Position numbers and translations under genes: made by a program. The notes under the pieces were generated by a model. It worked only from the letters and a program-made list of their open reading frames with translations, was not told the DNA's origin and ran no database searches. Positions 34,344 through 43,465 of a DNA stretch of 64,000 nt are shown piece after piece; the stretch's first letter is position 1, and each line of letters opens with the position of its first letter. This stretch comes from Saccharothrix espanaensis DSM 44229 (GTDB lineage: Bacteria; Actinomycetota; Actinomycetes; Mycobacteriales; Pseudonocardiaceae). The stretch spans positions 8,443,501-8,507,500 of the forward strand of contig NC_019673.1 in assembly GCF_000328705.1 (NCBI RefSeq), read 5' to 3'.

Positions 34344-34784
34344 ATGGAGCCGGTCGAGATCAACGCGGGCGAGTCCTACCTGCGCGCACTGCGGGCCGAC
34401 GACCGGGTGGACGACCGGGTGGCGCTGCACGCGGGCGGCCGGTTCGACAGCGTCGACGCGGCGGGCGCGCACGTGGCCGAACGGCGACGGCAGTGGGAAG
34501 CGGACGAAACCTGTTCGTGGGCGGTGTGTGAACAGTTGTCGAACGTCGCGGTCGGCGAGATCTCGATCTCCGCCACCGGCGAGCTGTTCTGCTGGATCAC
34601 GCCGGAACTGCGCGGAAAAGGCATCGCGACCCGCGCGGCGCAAGCCGTGACGGGCTTCGCGTTCGGTTTTCTCGATCTTGCGCGGATCACCGCGGTGCCT
34701 TCCGACGATGCCGGGCAGCGGTTGGCGCGGAAATGCGGATTCGAGTCCAGGGGTCCACACGAGGTGTGGACCCGGCTACGGTAG
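34344..34784 (+). CDS. GNAT-family N-acetyltransferase
   Basis: 146 aa, one GNAT domain. The acetyl-CoA loop is ELRGKGIATRAAQAVTGFAF near 90-109, and the end has QRLARKCGFESRG near 125, typical of the RimJ/RimL group that acetylates N-termini. The substrate is unknown. It follows the RraB-like gene by 11 bp. Confidence 0.88.
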   Translation: MEPVEINAGESYLRALRADDRVDDRVALHAGGRFDSVDAAGAHVAERRRQWEADETCSWAVCEQLSNVAVGEISISATGELFCWITPELRGKGIATRAAQAVTGFAFGFLDLARITAVPSDDAGQRLARKCGFESRGPHEVWTRLR

Positions 34785-34790
34785 GTGCTC

Positions 34791-35375
34791 ATGAGGGCTG
34801 CTCGCTTGATCGTCGCGCTCACCGCGTCGGCGCTCGTCGCGTGCACGCCCTTGCCCGACAACAAGGCCGACGGCCGGGTGGACGAACCACTGAGCGTGAC
34901 GACCACGCCGAGGATCGCGCTGCCGGCCCGGCCGGCGGAACTCCCGCTGGACGGCGTCGACCCGTGCACGGTGCTGTCCGCCGATCAGCGGATGCAGCTC
35001 AGCCTGGACAACCCACCCAGCGCCTATGTGGAATCGAGCTTCGGCAACGCGAAGGCGTGCACCATTCGGAGCAGCATCAGCGGCAACGTGGTGCGCCTGG
35101 TGCTGGTCACGGTCGAGGGCATCGAGGTGTGGTTGAGCGAGAATGCGCAGGTGGAGGCGGCGCCGACGACGGTGTCCGGGTTCCCGGCGCTCACCGTGCG
35201 CACGCCGGGCATCGACGACGTGTGCACTGTCGAGGTGGACGTGGCCGCCGGCCAGTTCCTGGACGTGATGTTCCGCGACGGCGGCAACAAAACGCAGGTG
35301 AAGCAAGACATTCTCTGCCAGGGGGCGCAACGCGCGGCAGAAGCGGCTGTCGCCGGATTGCTGCAACGGGGCTGA
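34791..35375 (+). CDS. DUF3558 lipoprotein
   Basis: 194 aa. Lipoprotein signal with lipobox ALVAC (Cys near residue 18), a Thr/Pro linker, then a DUF3558 domain opening LDGVDPCTVLSADQRMQL near 55 and carrying the paired Cys of the family. Such lipoproteins are common next to ESX genes in Pseudonocardiales. The ATG at 34791 is preferred over the GTG at 34785. Confidence 0.88.
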   Translation: MRAARLIVALTASALVACTPLPDNKADGRVDEPLSVTTTPRIALPARPAELPLDGVDPCTVLSADQRMQLSLDNPPSAYVESSFGNAKACTIRSSISGNVVRLVLVTVEGIEVWLSENAQVEAAPTTVSGFPALTVRTPGIDDVCTVEVDVAAGQFLDVMFRDGGNKTQVKQDILCQGAQRAAEAAVAGLLQRG

Positions 35376-35511
35376 CCCGCGCGGGGGAAGTGCGTTCCAC
35401 CTACTCCCCGCTGTCGGACCGTGTGGCTAAAGTGACCATGCCGAGGGAACCTGCCGGCGTGGCCGGGAGTCGAACCGAGGCAGACGACAGAGGCAGACGG
35501 GGAGGTCGTCC

Positions 35512-35892
35512 ATGCCGTCGGAAGACCACGGCCGTGGTGCGGACACGGGCGGCACGCCGCCGCCGATGTCGCACACCTTGAACGTGGAACCCAGCGCCAT
35601 ACCCAGTCTCCGCAACGCGTTCGCAGGCGCGTTGACGAAGCTGGACCAGCAGATCGAGCTGGCCGTCACCGAGGTCAGGGTCCGCCCCTGGGCCGGCGAC
35701 CCGGTCAGCGCGGACGCCGCGGAGCGGTTCAACGAGCGCTCGCTGGAGTCCGGCGACTCGGCGCTGAACGCGTTGCGCGACTACCAGCGGCAGCTCAAGG
35801 GCGCCATGGACGCGCTGACCCTGGTCGAGCAGCAGTACCGGTCCATCGAAGACGACAACACCGGGTTGATGGAGCAGCAAGGCGGCTGCTGA
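35512..35892 (+). CDS. ESX-associated helical protein (possible PE-like partner)
   Basis: 126 aa. After a 25-residue flexible start it is helical: PSAIPSLRNAFAGALTKLDQ, then an Arg/Pro/Trp turn (VRPWAGDPVS) and a second helix pair ending MEQQGGC. Length and helix-turn-helix form fit the partner that pairs with the PPE-like protein encoded 26 bp downstream. Assignment as PE-like is inferred from context. Confidence 0.65.
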   Translation: MPSEDHGRGADTGGTPPPMSHTLNVEPSAIPSLRNAFAGALTKLDQQIELAVTEVRVRPWAGDPVSADAAERFNERSLESGDSALNALRDYQRQLKGAMDALTLVEQQYRSIEDDNTGLMEQQGGC

Positions 35893-35918
35893 GCACGCCG
35901 CAGGCAAGGGGAATCGTC

Positions 35919-37202
35919 ATGCCCGATGGACACCGCTGGAACGGCTACAGCCACGAAGAGCTCTACCGGGAGATCAACTCCGGGCCGGGGCCGACGGCCT
36001 CGCACGCCTCGGTGGAGCGCTGGGAGGGCGTGTCGGCCGCGCTGGCCGAGATCAACTCCGAGCTGCACGCCGGCGTGCTGCGCTCGGGCGCGACCTGGGA
36101 GGGCGCGGCGGCCGACCAGGCCCGGACGGGGATGAACCCGCTGGCCGCGTGGGCGGACGACGCCCGCGGCGGCGCGGAGGTGATGCGCACCTCCGCCGAG
36201 TTGCAGGCCGACTACATCGCCAAGGCCCGCGCCGACATGCCGCCGCCGGTGAAGGTGACCGCCGAGGACCCGGGCGCGCTGCTGACCGGCCTGACCCACC
36301 TCGTGGGCGGCCAGACGGACTACGAGAAGCAGGAACGCGCGCACAACGCGGCCGAGCAGCGGGCCCGCGAGGTGATGACCACCTACGCGTCGTCCACCAC
36401 CTCGAACGTGACCACGCTGGGCCAGTTCCACCAGCCCCCGCAACTGCTGATCACCGCGCCGGACGTGGTGCGCAACGACGGCGTCGGCGTCGGCGGCCCG
36501 GCCGGTTTCCGCGGCGGTCCGCGCGGCGGTCGCGGGTGGGGCGGCTGGAACGGCGGGCGCGGCGGCGGCCGGGGTGGGCGCGGCGGGTGGACCCCGCAGC
36601 AGCCGGCCCGGCCCGGCGGCGTGATCGGCGGCACCACCGGCACGTCGACCGCGCCGAGCACCACCACCACGCCGGGCAGCGGCTCCCACACCCGGCCCGC
36701 GAACAGCGTGCCGGGCGGTCCGGGGCACCCCGGGTTCGGCGCCGGCGGCGTGATCGGCGGCGGTGCCGGCAGCCGGCAGGACCGCGACCGCGACAAGAAG
36801 GCGGCCGACACCACGACCGCCGAGCAGCACCAGGGCGCCGGCAACCCCACCGACCAGGCGCTGGGCCGCGCGAGCGGCACCACCTCGGTCAGCGCCGCGG
36901 AGTTCGGCGCGATCGCGGCGGCCAACGCCCAGCACGCCGGCACCTCCCCCGGTCCGGGCGCGGGCGGCCTGCCCGGCGCGGGCCAGCAGGGCGGCAACGA
37001 CACCGTGCACAAGCGGACGGTCGGCGTCCCGGTGCCGCAGCAGCAGGCGTTCGACCCGTTCGGCGGGTTGGGCGGCGCGCGGGCGGACGAGGATGAGGAC
37101 GGCGAGCACGACGGCGCCGACTACCTGCGCGAGACCGACGACATCTACGGCATCGGCGGGATCATCTCGCCACCGGTGATCGGGGAGAGCACCACCCACT
37201 GA
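35919..37202 (+). CDS. PPE-like ESX substrate
   Basis: 427 aa. The N-terminal about 180 residues are helical, with SGATWEGAAADQARTGM near 62-78 in the place of the PPE/WXG turn. The rest is disordered and Gly-rich (GRGGGRGGRGG near 210), then Pro/Thr-rich, and ends with an acidic segment. No signal peptide, so type VII export is likely, with EspG (next gene) as chaperone. The stop and the next ATG share one base (TGATG). Confidence 0.82.
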   Translation: MPDGHRWNGYSHEELYREINSGPGPTASHASVERWEGVSAALAEINSELHAGVLRSGATWEGAAADQARTGMNPLAAWADDARGGAEVMRTSAELQADYIAKARADMPPPVKVTAEDPGALLTGLTHLVGGQTDYEKQERAHNAAEQRAREVMTTYASSTTSNVTTLGQFHQPPQLLITAPDVVRNDGVGVGGPAGFRGGPRGGRGWGGWNGGRGGGRGGRGGWTPQQPARPGGVIGGTTGTSTAPSTTTTPGSGSHTRPANSVPGGPGHPGFGAGGVIGGGAGSRQDRDRDKKAADTTTAEQHQGAGNPTDQALGRASGTTSVSAAEFGAIAAANAQHAGTSPGPGAGGLPGAGQQGGNDTVHKRTVGVPVPQQQAFDPFGGLGGARADEDEDGEHDGADYLRETDDIYGIGGIISPPVIGESTTH

Positions 37203-38002
37203 TGACGACGTTCGGTTTGGACCTGGGCACCAACGACCTGCGTGAGCCGGTGACGATCTCCGCGCTGGAGTTCGACGTGCTCTGGGAGCACCTGCGGCTG
37301 GAGACGATGCCGCTGGTGCTCAAGGTCCCCTCACCCGGCAGGACGCACGCCGAGCGGGCGGAGCTGGAGCGCACCGCGTGGGCGGGGCTGGACCGGCGCG
37401 GCCTGGGCCGCCCGGTGTCGCTGGACCCGATGCTGGAGGACCTGCTGCACCTGCTCAACCGGCCGCAGCAGGAGGTCGACGGCCGGCTGTGGCTGGGCCG
37501 CAGCGTCCGGGTGCTGGCCGCGGCCAAGGGCCAGTCGGCGGTGCTGGCGGTGCTCGACGGCGAGCAGCTCACACTGCGCCCGGCCTCCAGCGAGGGCCTG
37601 CCCCGCGAGGCGCTGGGCGTGCTGCCGGCCGCGCCGCCCGGTCCGGGCCACTCGGTGACGCTGCCGAGCGCCGACCTGGACGCGGCGGCGGCCGCCGCGG
37701 GCACGCCGGACAAGCTGGAGGCGGCGCTGCGGTCGCGCGGCGTGCGGCAGGAGGACGCCAAGGCGCTCGCCGACATGTTCACCGACGCCGGGAACCGCGG
37801 CCAGTTCGGCGCGGCGGTGCGGGACAAGTGGGGCAAGCGGGTCCGGCCGGAGCACGTGGTGGCGTTCTTCGACAACCCGCACGGCCGGTACGCGCAGCTG
37901 CGCCGGGCGACGCCGGGCCAGCAGCCGTGGAGCACGGTGTCCCCGACGGACCCGCGCCGGCTGGTGCAGCACCTGACCGACCTGCTCCCCTCGACCGGGT
38001 GA
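37202..38002 (+). CDS. espG: EspG-family ESX secretion chaperone
   Basis: 266 aa, usual EspG length. It opens with ISALEFDVLWEHLRLETMPL near 19-38, the typical first helix of EspG, and shows the alternating beta-sheet/helix layout through VLAAAKGQSAVLAVLDGEQL near 100-120. EspG binds the tip of PPE proteins in the cytosol and delivers them to the ESX machine. It is directly coupled to the PPE-like gene. Confidence 0.85.
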   Translation: MTTFGLDLGTNDLREPVTISALEFDVLWEHLRLETMPLVLKVPSPGRTHAERAELERTAWAGLDRRGLGRPVSLDPMLEDLLHLLNRPQQEVDGRLWLGRSVRVLAAAKGQSAVLAVLDGEQLTLRPASSEGLPREALGVLPAAPPGPGHSVTLPSADLDAAAAAAGTPDKLEAALRSRGVRQEDAKALADMFTDAGNRGQFGAAVRDKWGKRVRPEHVVAFFDNPHGRYAQLRRATPGQQPWSTVSPTDPRRLVQHLTDLLPSTG

Positions 38003-38041
38003 ACCCGGTACGGCGGCCGGGGGTTCGCCCCTCGGTTGGTC

Positions 38042-38902
38042 GTGATCGTCCTGCCCGCCGGCCTGCACGGTGCCCACGTCCGCTCGGTCCTCGAAGCCCG
38101 GGTCGGCCCGCCGACCTTGCGCGCCGCCCTGGGTGAAGGCGTCCTGGTGCGCTACGGCCGGCGGGTGCTCGTGGCCCGTGAGCACGCGTTGGACTTCCGC
38201 ACCCGGTGCGCTGCGGTGCTGCTGGCCGCCGGGCCGCACGCCGTGCTGGCCCGGGAGACGGCGCTGCGCCTGCACGGCTGCACCGCCGCCGGCATCGGGA
38301 CGCTGCACGTCCAGGTGCCGTACTGGGCCGGTGCCGGGCGACAGGCGGGCGTCCGGGTGCACCACGGCCGGGTGGACGAGGTGTGCGAGGTGGCCGGGCT
38401 GCGCTGCCAACCGGTCGCCGCGGCGCTGGTCGACGTGCTCTGCCGGGGCGACCGGTACGTGGCGCTGGCCTGCACGGACGAGGTCCTGGCCGAGCTGCCG
38501 GCGGCCGGCCGGGCGGAGCTGAAGGCGGCCGTCCGGGTTGCGATCACCGGGCGTCCGGACCCGCGCGGCACCCGCCGCGCGCTGGCGCTGCTAGGCCTGG
38601 CGACCGGCAAGTCGCCGGGCCGCAGCCGGCTGCTGCTCACCGTCGTGGACGCCGGGCTGCCCGCACCGGAGCAGCACTACCCGGCACCGACCGGACCGGC
38701 CGACCTCGCCTGGCCGGCGGCGGAACTCGCCCTCGACTACGCGCCCGAGCAGGGGCGGTTGGCCGTGCGCGAGTCCGGGAGGTGGACGCTCCTGCGGGCC
38801 GGACCGGCGGACCTGCGGATCCCGACGGCCCTGGTCGCCCGTCTGACCAGGTGCCTGCACGCCAGGCTGGTGCCGGGACGACCCGGCGGTGGCCACCACT
38901 GA
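38042..38902 (+). CDS. AbiEi/DUF559-like hypothetical protein
   Basis: 286 aa. The first half resembles the AbiEi-type antitoxin family (an N-terminal wing, then VLARETALRLHGC near 73 and GVRVHHGRVDEV near 105). The second half lines up with DUF559 (vsr-like nuclease) tails but lacks a clear catalytic Asp/Glu-x-Lys set, so it looks degenerate. No toxin gene is adjacent. GTG at 38042 used; a TTG at 38036 is the alternative. Confidence 0.55.
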   Translation: MIVLPAGLHGAHVRSVLEARVGPPTLRAALGEGVLVRYGRRVLVAREHALDFRTRCAAVLLAAGPHAVLARETALRLHGCTAAGIGTLHVQVPYWAGAGRQAGVRVHHGRVDEVCEVAGLRCQPVAAALVDVLCRGDRYVALACTDEVLAELPAAGRAELKAAVRVAITGRPDPRGTRRALALLGLATGKSPGRSRLLLTVVDAGLPAPEQHYPAPTGPADLAWPAAELALDYAPEQGRLAVRESGRWTLLRAGPADLRIPTALVARLTRCLHARLVPGRPGGGHH

Positions 38903-38904
38903 CC

Positions 38905-38946
38905 CGGTGCCGGCCCCGCGCCCCCGACATCGCGGGGCCGGCACCG
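38905..38946. terminator. Strong hairpin terminator between convergent genes
   Basis: A perfect 16-bp inverted repeat beginning CGGTGCCGGCC with a 10-base loop, right after the AbiEi-like stop and before the minus-strand gamma-glutamylcyclotransferase gene. Confidence 0.8.
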
Positions 38947-38987
38947 ATCCCGAGTCACCCGACCGGGCGGTCTGCGCCGGCCGGCGA

Positions 38988-39437
38988 TCAGGGCCCGATA
39001 CCCCGGCACGGCCGGGTGCGCAGGTCCGAGACGTAGTCGTCCGGCGCGCCGGCCGCCTCCGCCGCGTCGGCCACGACACCGATGTACCGCGCGGACGGCA
39101 GGCCGCCCTCGTAGGCGTCGAGCACGTACAGCCAGGCGGTGACCGAGCCCTCCAGGGTCTGCACCCGGAGCCGGATCTTCTTGTAGAGGCCCAGCGCGCC
39201 TTCCCACCGGTCGAGCCGGGACTCGTCGCGCGGGCTCACGTCGTACAGCACGGCGAACGTCTGGGCGTCCGGGTCCTCCACGATCGTGGCGAGCGCACCC
39301 TCCCACCCGAGGTCCTCGCCACCGAAGGTCAGACGCCAGCCGGCGAGCCACCCGGTCCCCGCCATCGGGGAGTACGGGGCTCGCTCCATCATCTGGTTCG
39401 GATCCATGTTGGACCCGTACGCGGCATAGAGCGGCAC
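38988..39437 (-). CDS. Gamma-glutamylcyclotransferase-like protein
   Basis: 149 aa. The start PLYAAYGSNMDP carries the YGSN substrate loop of the GGCT fold, and the catalytic Glu is probably the one in LDRWEGALGLYKK near 77-90. The family forms 5-oxoproline from gamma-glutamyl compounds; the true substrate here is unknown. GTG start. It is divergent from lpdA. Confidence 0.85.
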   Translation of the reverse strand: MPLYAAYGSNMDPNQMMERAPYSPMAGTGWLAGWRLTFGGEDLGWEGALATIVEDPDAQTFAVLYDVSPRDESRLDRWEGALGLYKKIRLRVQTLEGSVTAWLYVLDAYEGGLPSARYIGVVADAAEAAGAPDDYVSDLRTRPCRGIGP

Positions 39438-39554
39438 GACGACAGCCTAGCGACCTCGCGATCACCAGGAGGGACCGGAAGACCGGACGACACGCCCCGG
39501 AACCCGACCGCGTACGGTTGTCCCGGCCGCAGCAGAACGCGAGGAGGACTTGTC

Positions 39555-40958
39555 GTGACCCGCATCGTCATCATGGGCGGTGGTCCCGCAGGTTACGAAG
39601 CGGCGCTGGTCGCGGCCCAGCACGGAGCCGACGTGACCGTCGTCGAGGCCGAGGGCCTGGGCGGCGCGTGCGTGCTCTACGACTGCGTCCCGTCCAAGAC
39701 CTTCATCGCCTCCGCCGGTGGCCGCAGCGCCTTCCGCAACGCCGGTGAGCTGGGCATCCGCACCGACGACACGACGGCGGCGGTCGACCTGCCGGTGGTC
39801 CACGGCCGGGTCAAGGGGCTCGCGCTGGCGCAGTCCGCCGACGTCCGCGCCCGCCTCCAGCGCGAGGGCGTGCGGATCATCACCGGCACCGCGAAGTTCT
39901 GCGACGACGAGCGCGGCCTGGCCCAGCACCGGGTGGTGGCGATCACCGGCGAGGGCGAGCCCGAGGTGCTGCCGGCCGACGTGGTGCTCATCGCGACCGG
40001 CGCGACCCCGCGCGTGTTGCCCGGCGCGGAGCCGGACGGCAAGCGCGTGCTGACCTGGCGGCAGATCTACGAGCTGCCGGAGCTGCCGGAGCACCTGGCG
40101 GTGATCGGCTCGGGGGTCACCGGCGTCGAGTTCGCCTCCGCCTACACCGAGCTGGGCGTCAAGGTGACCATGGTGTCCAGCCGGGACCGCGTGCTGCCGC
40201 ACGAGGACGCCGACGCGGCCGCCGTGCTGGAGGACGTGTTCGCCGAGCGCGGCACGGCCGTGGTCAAGCACGCCCGCGCGGACCGGGTGGAGAACGTCGG
40301 CGACGGCGTCCTGATTCACCTGGAAGACGGTCGCACGATCGAGGCGAGCCACGCCCTGATGACGGTCGGCTCGGTGCCGAACACCACCGACCTGGGGCTG
40401 GACAAGATCGGCGTCGAGCCCGGCCGCGGCGGGTACATCACCGTCGACCGGGTGTCCCGCACGACGGTCCCCGGCGTGTACGCGGCGGGCGACTGCACCG
40501 GCGTGCTGCTGCTGGCCAGCGTCGCCGCCATGCAGGGCCGGATCGCCATGTGGCACGCGCTGGGCGAGGGCGTGAGCCCGATCAAGCTCAAGACGGTCGC
40601 GGCGAACGTGTTCACCAACCCGGAGATCGCGTCGGTGGGCATCAGCCAGCACGCGATCGACTCCGGCGAGGTCCCGGCCCGCACGATCATGCTGCCGCTG
40701 GCCACCAACCCGCGGGCCAAGATGGAGGGCCTGCGGCGCGGTTTCGTGAAGCTGTTCTGCCGCCCGGCGACCGGCGTGGTGATCGGCGGCGTCGTGGTCG
40801 CGCCGAACGCCAGCGAGCTGATCCTGCCGATCGCGCTCGCGGTGCAGAACCAGCTCACCGTCGAGGACCTCGCGACGACGTTCTCGGTCTACCCGTCGCT
40901 GACCGGCTCGATCACCGAGGCCGGCCGCCAGCTCATGCGCCACGACGACCTGGACTGA
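39555..40958 (+). CDS. lpdA: LpdA-type flavoprotein disulfide reductase (NAD(P)H-quinone reductase)
   Basis: 467 aa. FAD motif IVIMGGGPAGYEAAL near 4-18, NAD(P) motif VIGSGVTGVEFAS near 182, second FAD motif GVYAAGDCTGVL near 308. Both redox Cys are in place (GGACVLYDCVPSK, Cys-x4-Cys). The C-terminal His-Glu acid pair of true lipoamide dehydrogenases is missing: the site reads VYPSLTGS. M. tuberculosis LpdA also lacks that pair and acts on quinones, so the same role is likely. GTG start with GAGGAGG upstream. Confidence 0.9.
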   Translation: MTRIVIMGGGPAGYEAALVAAQHGADVTVVEAEGLGGACVLYDCVPSKTFIASAGGRSAFRNAGELGIRTDDTTAAVDLPVVHGRVKGLALAQSADVRARLQREGVRIITGTAKFCDDERGLAQHRVVAITGEGEPEVLPADVVLIATGATPRVLPGAEPDGKRVLTWRQIYELPELPEHLAVIGSGVTGVEFASAYTELGVKVTMVSSRDRVLPHEDADAAAVLEDVFAERGTAVVKHARADRVENVGDGVLIHLEDGRTIEASHALMTVGSVPNTTDLGLDKIGVEPGRGGYITVDRVSRTTVPGVYAAGDCTGVLLLASVAAMQGRIAMWHALGEGVSPIKLKTVAANVFTNPEIASVGISQHAIDSGEVPARTIMLPLATNPRAKMEGLRRGFVKLFCRPATGVVIGGVVVAPNASELILPIALAVQNQLTVEDLATTFSVYPSLTGSITEAGRQLMRHDDLD

Positions 40959-40966
40959 CCCGCGCT

Positions 40967-40995
40967 CGGGGCGTCGCCCGCCGGACGACGCCCCG
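40967..40995. terminator. Hairpin terminator between lpdA and glpK
   Basis: CGGGGCGTCG and CGACGCCCCG, a 10-bp stem with a 9-base loop, between convergent genes. Confidence 0.7.
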
Positions 40996-41001
40996 CACCG
41001 G

Positions 41002-42522
41002 TCACTCCACCCAGTCGAAGGTCCTGGTCACCGCCTTCTTCCAGGACCGGTACTCGCGCTCGCGGGTGTCCTCGTCCATCGACGGGTCCCACTGCTTGTC
41101 CTGCGCCCAGTTCTGCCGGATGTCGTCCTCCGACTCCCAGAACCCGACCGCCAGGCCCGCCGCGTAGGCCGCGCCCAGCGCGGTCGTCTCGTTGACCTGC
41201 GGCCGGATCACCGGCACGCCCAGGATGTCGGCCTGGAACTGCATCAGCAGCTCGTTGACCACCATGCCGCCGTCGACCTTCAACGACGTCAGCGCCACCC
41301 CGGAGTCGGCGTTCATCGCCTCGATCACCTCGCGGGTCTGGAACGCGGTCGCCTCCAGCACCGCCCGGCACAGGTGGCCCTTGGCGACGAACCTGGTCAG
41401 GCCGACGATCGCGCCCCGCGCGTCGGAGCGCCAGTAGGGCGCGAACAGGCCCGAGAACGCCGGCACGAAGTACGCGCCGCCGTTGTCGTCCACCGACCGG
41501 GCGTGCGTCTCGATCTCGTCGGCCGAGCCGATCAGGCCGAGGTTGTCGCGCAGCCACTGGACCAGCGAGCCGGTCACCGCGATCGAGCCCTCCAGCGCGT
41601 ACACCGGGGCCGCCGTGCCGATCTTGTAGCAGACGGTCGTGAGCAGGCCGTTCTCGCTCATGACCTTGTCGTTGCCGGTGTTGAGCAGGACGAAGTTGCC
41701 GGTGCCGTAGGTGTTCTTGGCCTCGCCCGGCGACAGGCACGCCTGCCCGAAGGTGGCCGCCTGCTGGTCGCCGAGGATGCCGGAGATGGGCACCCCGGCC
41801 AGCGCCCCGCGCTCCCGGACGTGCCCGTAGACCTCGGAGGACGACTTGATCTCCGGCAGCATGGACAGCGGCACGCCCATGTCGGCCGCGTTGTCGGCGT
41901 CCCAGGCGAGGGTGTCCAGGTCCATCAGCAGGGTGCGCGAGGCGTTGGTCGGGTCGGTGACGTGCACGCCGCCGTTCGGCCCGCCGGTCATGTTCCACAG
42001 CATCCAGGAGTCCATGTTGCCGAACAGCAGGTCACCGGCCTCCGCCTTGGCCCGCGCGCCGTCGACGTTGTCCAGGATCCAGCGGATCTTGGGCCCGGAG
42101 AAGTACGTCGCCAGCGGCAGCCCGGTCTTGGCCCGGTACCGCTCCTGGCCGCCCTGCCCGTCTTCTCGGCCCAGCGCGGCCAGGTCCTGGCAGATCTTGT
42201 CGGTGCGGGTGTCCTGCCAGACGATCGCGTTGTAGACCGGCTTGCCGGTGGTCCGGTCCCACACCACGGTGGTCTCGCGCTGGTTGGTGATGCCGACCGC
42301 GGCGATGTCGGCGATGGTCAGGTCGGCCTTGGCCAGCGCGCCGGCCGCCACCTGCCGGGCGTTGGTCCACACCTCCTCGGGGTCGTGCTCGACCCACCCG
42401 GCGCGCGGGAAGATCTGCCGGTGCTCGGTCTGGTCGACGGCGACCACCCGGCCCGAGTGGTCGAAGACCATGCACCGGGTCGACGTCGTGCCCTGGTCGA
42501 GCGCGGCCACGTACTTGGTCAT
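41002..42522 (-). CDS. glpK: Glycerol kinase
   Basis: 506 aa, full-length FGGY kinase. It starts KYVAALDQGTTSTRCMVFD, has GDQQAATFGQACLSPGEAK near 263, then TYGTGNFVLLNTG, and KVDGGMVVNELLMQFQADIL near 410. It traps glycerol taken in by GlpF as glycerol 3-phosphate. The gene lies 19 bp after glpF on the same strand and shares a regulated region with the divergent glpD. Confidence 0.97.
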   Translation of the reverse strand: MTKYVAALDQGTTSTRCMVFDHSGRVVAVDQTEHRQIFPRAGWVEHDPEEVWTNARQVAAGALAKADLTIADIAAVGITNQRETTVVWDRTTGKPVYNAIVWQDTRTDKICQDLAALGREDGQGGQERYRAKTGLPLATYFSGPKIRWILDNVDGARAKAEAGDLLFGNMDSWMLWNMTGGPNGGVHVTDPTNASRTLLMDLDTLAWDADNAADMGVPLSMLPEIKSSSEVYGHVRERGALAGVPISGILGDQQAATFGQACLSPGEAKNTYGTGNFVLLNTGNDKVMSENGLLTTVCYKIGTAAPVYALEGSIAVTGSLVQWLRDNLGLIGSADEIETHARSVDDNGGAYFVPAFSGLFAPYWRSDARGAIVGLTRFVAKGHLCRAVLEATAFQTREVIEAMNADSGVALTSLKVDGGMVVNELLMQFQADILGVPVIRPQVNETTALGAAYAAGLAVGFWESEDDIRQNWAQDKQWDPSMDEDTREREYRSWKKAVTRTFDWVE

Positions 42523-42541
42523 GCTGCGTCCTTTCGTGCGG

Positions 42542-43282
42542 TCAGACCGGGAGGGCCAGGTACAGCAGCGCCGCGAGCAGGCCGCCGACCAGCGGACCGA
42601 TCACCGGGACCCAGGAGTAGCCCCACTCGGCGCTGCCCTTGTCGCGGATCGGCAGGATGGCATAGGCGATGCGGGGCGCGAGGTCGCGCGCGGGGTTGAT
42701 GGCGTACCCGGTGGGCCCGCCGAGCGAGGCGCCGATGGCGATGACGACGAACGCGACGCCCGCGTAGCCCAGCGCGGAGTTGCCGAACTGCGGGACGCCG
42801 TCCTGCGCCGCCTTCGCCCCGGGGCTGAGCAGCACCCAGGCGACCAGCACGAACGTGCCGATGATCTCGGTGACGAGGTTCCACCCCGGTGCGAGCACGG
42901 TCGGCGCGGTGCAGAAGATCCCGCGCGTGTTGCGGGGGTCGTCGTGGGTGTCGAACTGCACTTTGTAGGTCAGCCAGGCGAGCACCGCGCCGAGGAACGC
43001 GCCGAGCATCTGCCCGGCGACGTAGAACGGCACCGCGCCCCACTCGACCTTGTCGGCCACCGCGAGTCCGAGGGTGACCGCCGGGTTGAGGTGTGCGCCG
43101 CTGGGCGCGGCGACGCTGGCGCCCGCGAACACCGCGAGACCCCAGCCGAAGTTGATCAGCAGCCAGCCGCCGTTGTTCCCCGCGGACTTCTTCAGGACGA
43201 CGTTGGCGACGACGCCGGCACCCAGCAGGATCAGGATCGCGGTGCCGAGCGCTTCCCACACGAAGATCGAGCCATTGCTCAT
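42542..43282 (-). CDS. glpF: Glycerol facilitator (aquaglyceroporin)
   Basis: 246 aa with six membrane helices and both NPA half-loops: GAHLNPAVTLG near 70 and YAINPARDLAPR near 198. The Asp after the second NPA-Arg marks glycerol-type channels rather than pure water channels. First gene of the glpF-glpK operon. The 183 bp to glpD must hold both promoters; I find no clear operator there. Confidence 0.95.
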   Translation of the reverse strand: MSNGSIFVWEALGTAILILLGAGVVANVVLKKSAGNNGGWLLINFGWGLAVFAGASVAAPSGAHLNPAVTLGLAVADKVEWGAVPFYVAGQMLGAFLGAVLAWLTYKVQFDTHDDPRNTRGIFCTAPTVLAPGWNLVTEIIGTFVLVAWVLLSPGAKAAQDGVPQFGNSALGYAGVAFVVIAIGASLGGPTGYAINPARDLAPRIAYAILPIRDKGSAEWGYSWVPVIGPLVGGLLAALLYLALPV

Positions 43283-43465
43283 CCGCCGACCTCCTTGCCT
43301 TGCGGGTGGTCACGCATCGTCCGGGGTCCGGCGGCGCTGCCACCCAGCGGTGAATGTGACGCTGGTTCCGGTGGTGATCAGTTGTCCACGGTGGCGTACC
43401 AGCCGGTAACGTGGTCGAGTCAGTCCTGGTCGGACCTCGAGCCAGTATCAGGGAGGCGTTGAACA

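Noticed and set aside
43283..43465. GlpR/GylR operator between glpF and glpD
   Set aside because: I looked for a shared dyad and found none convincing.
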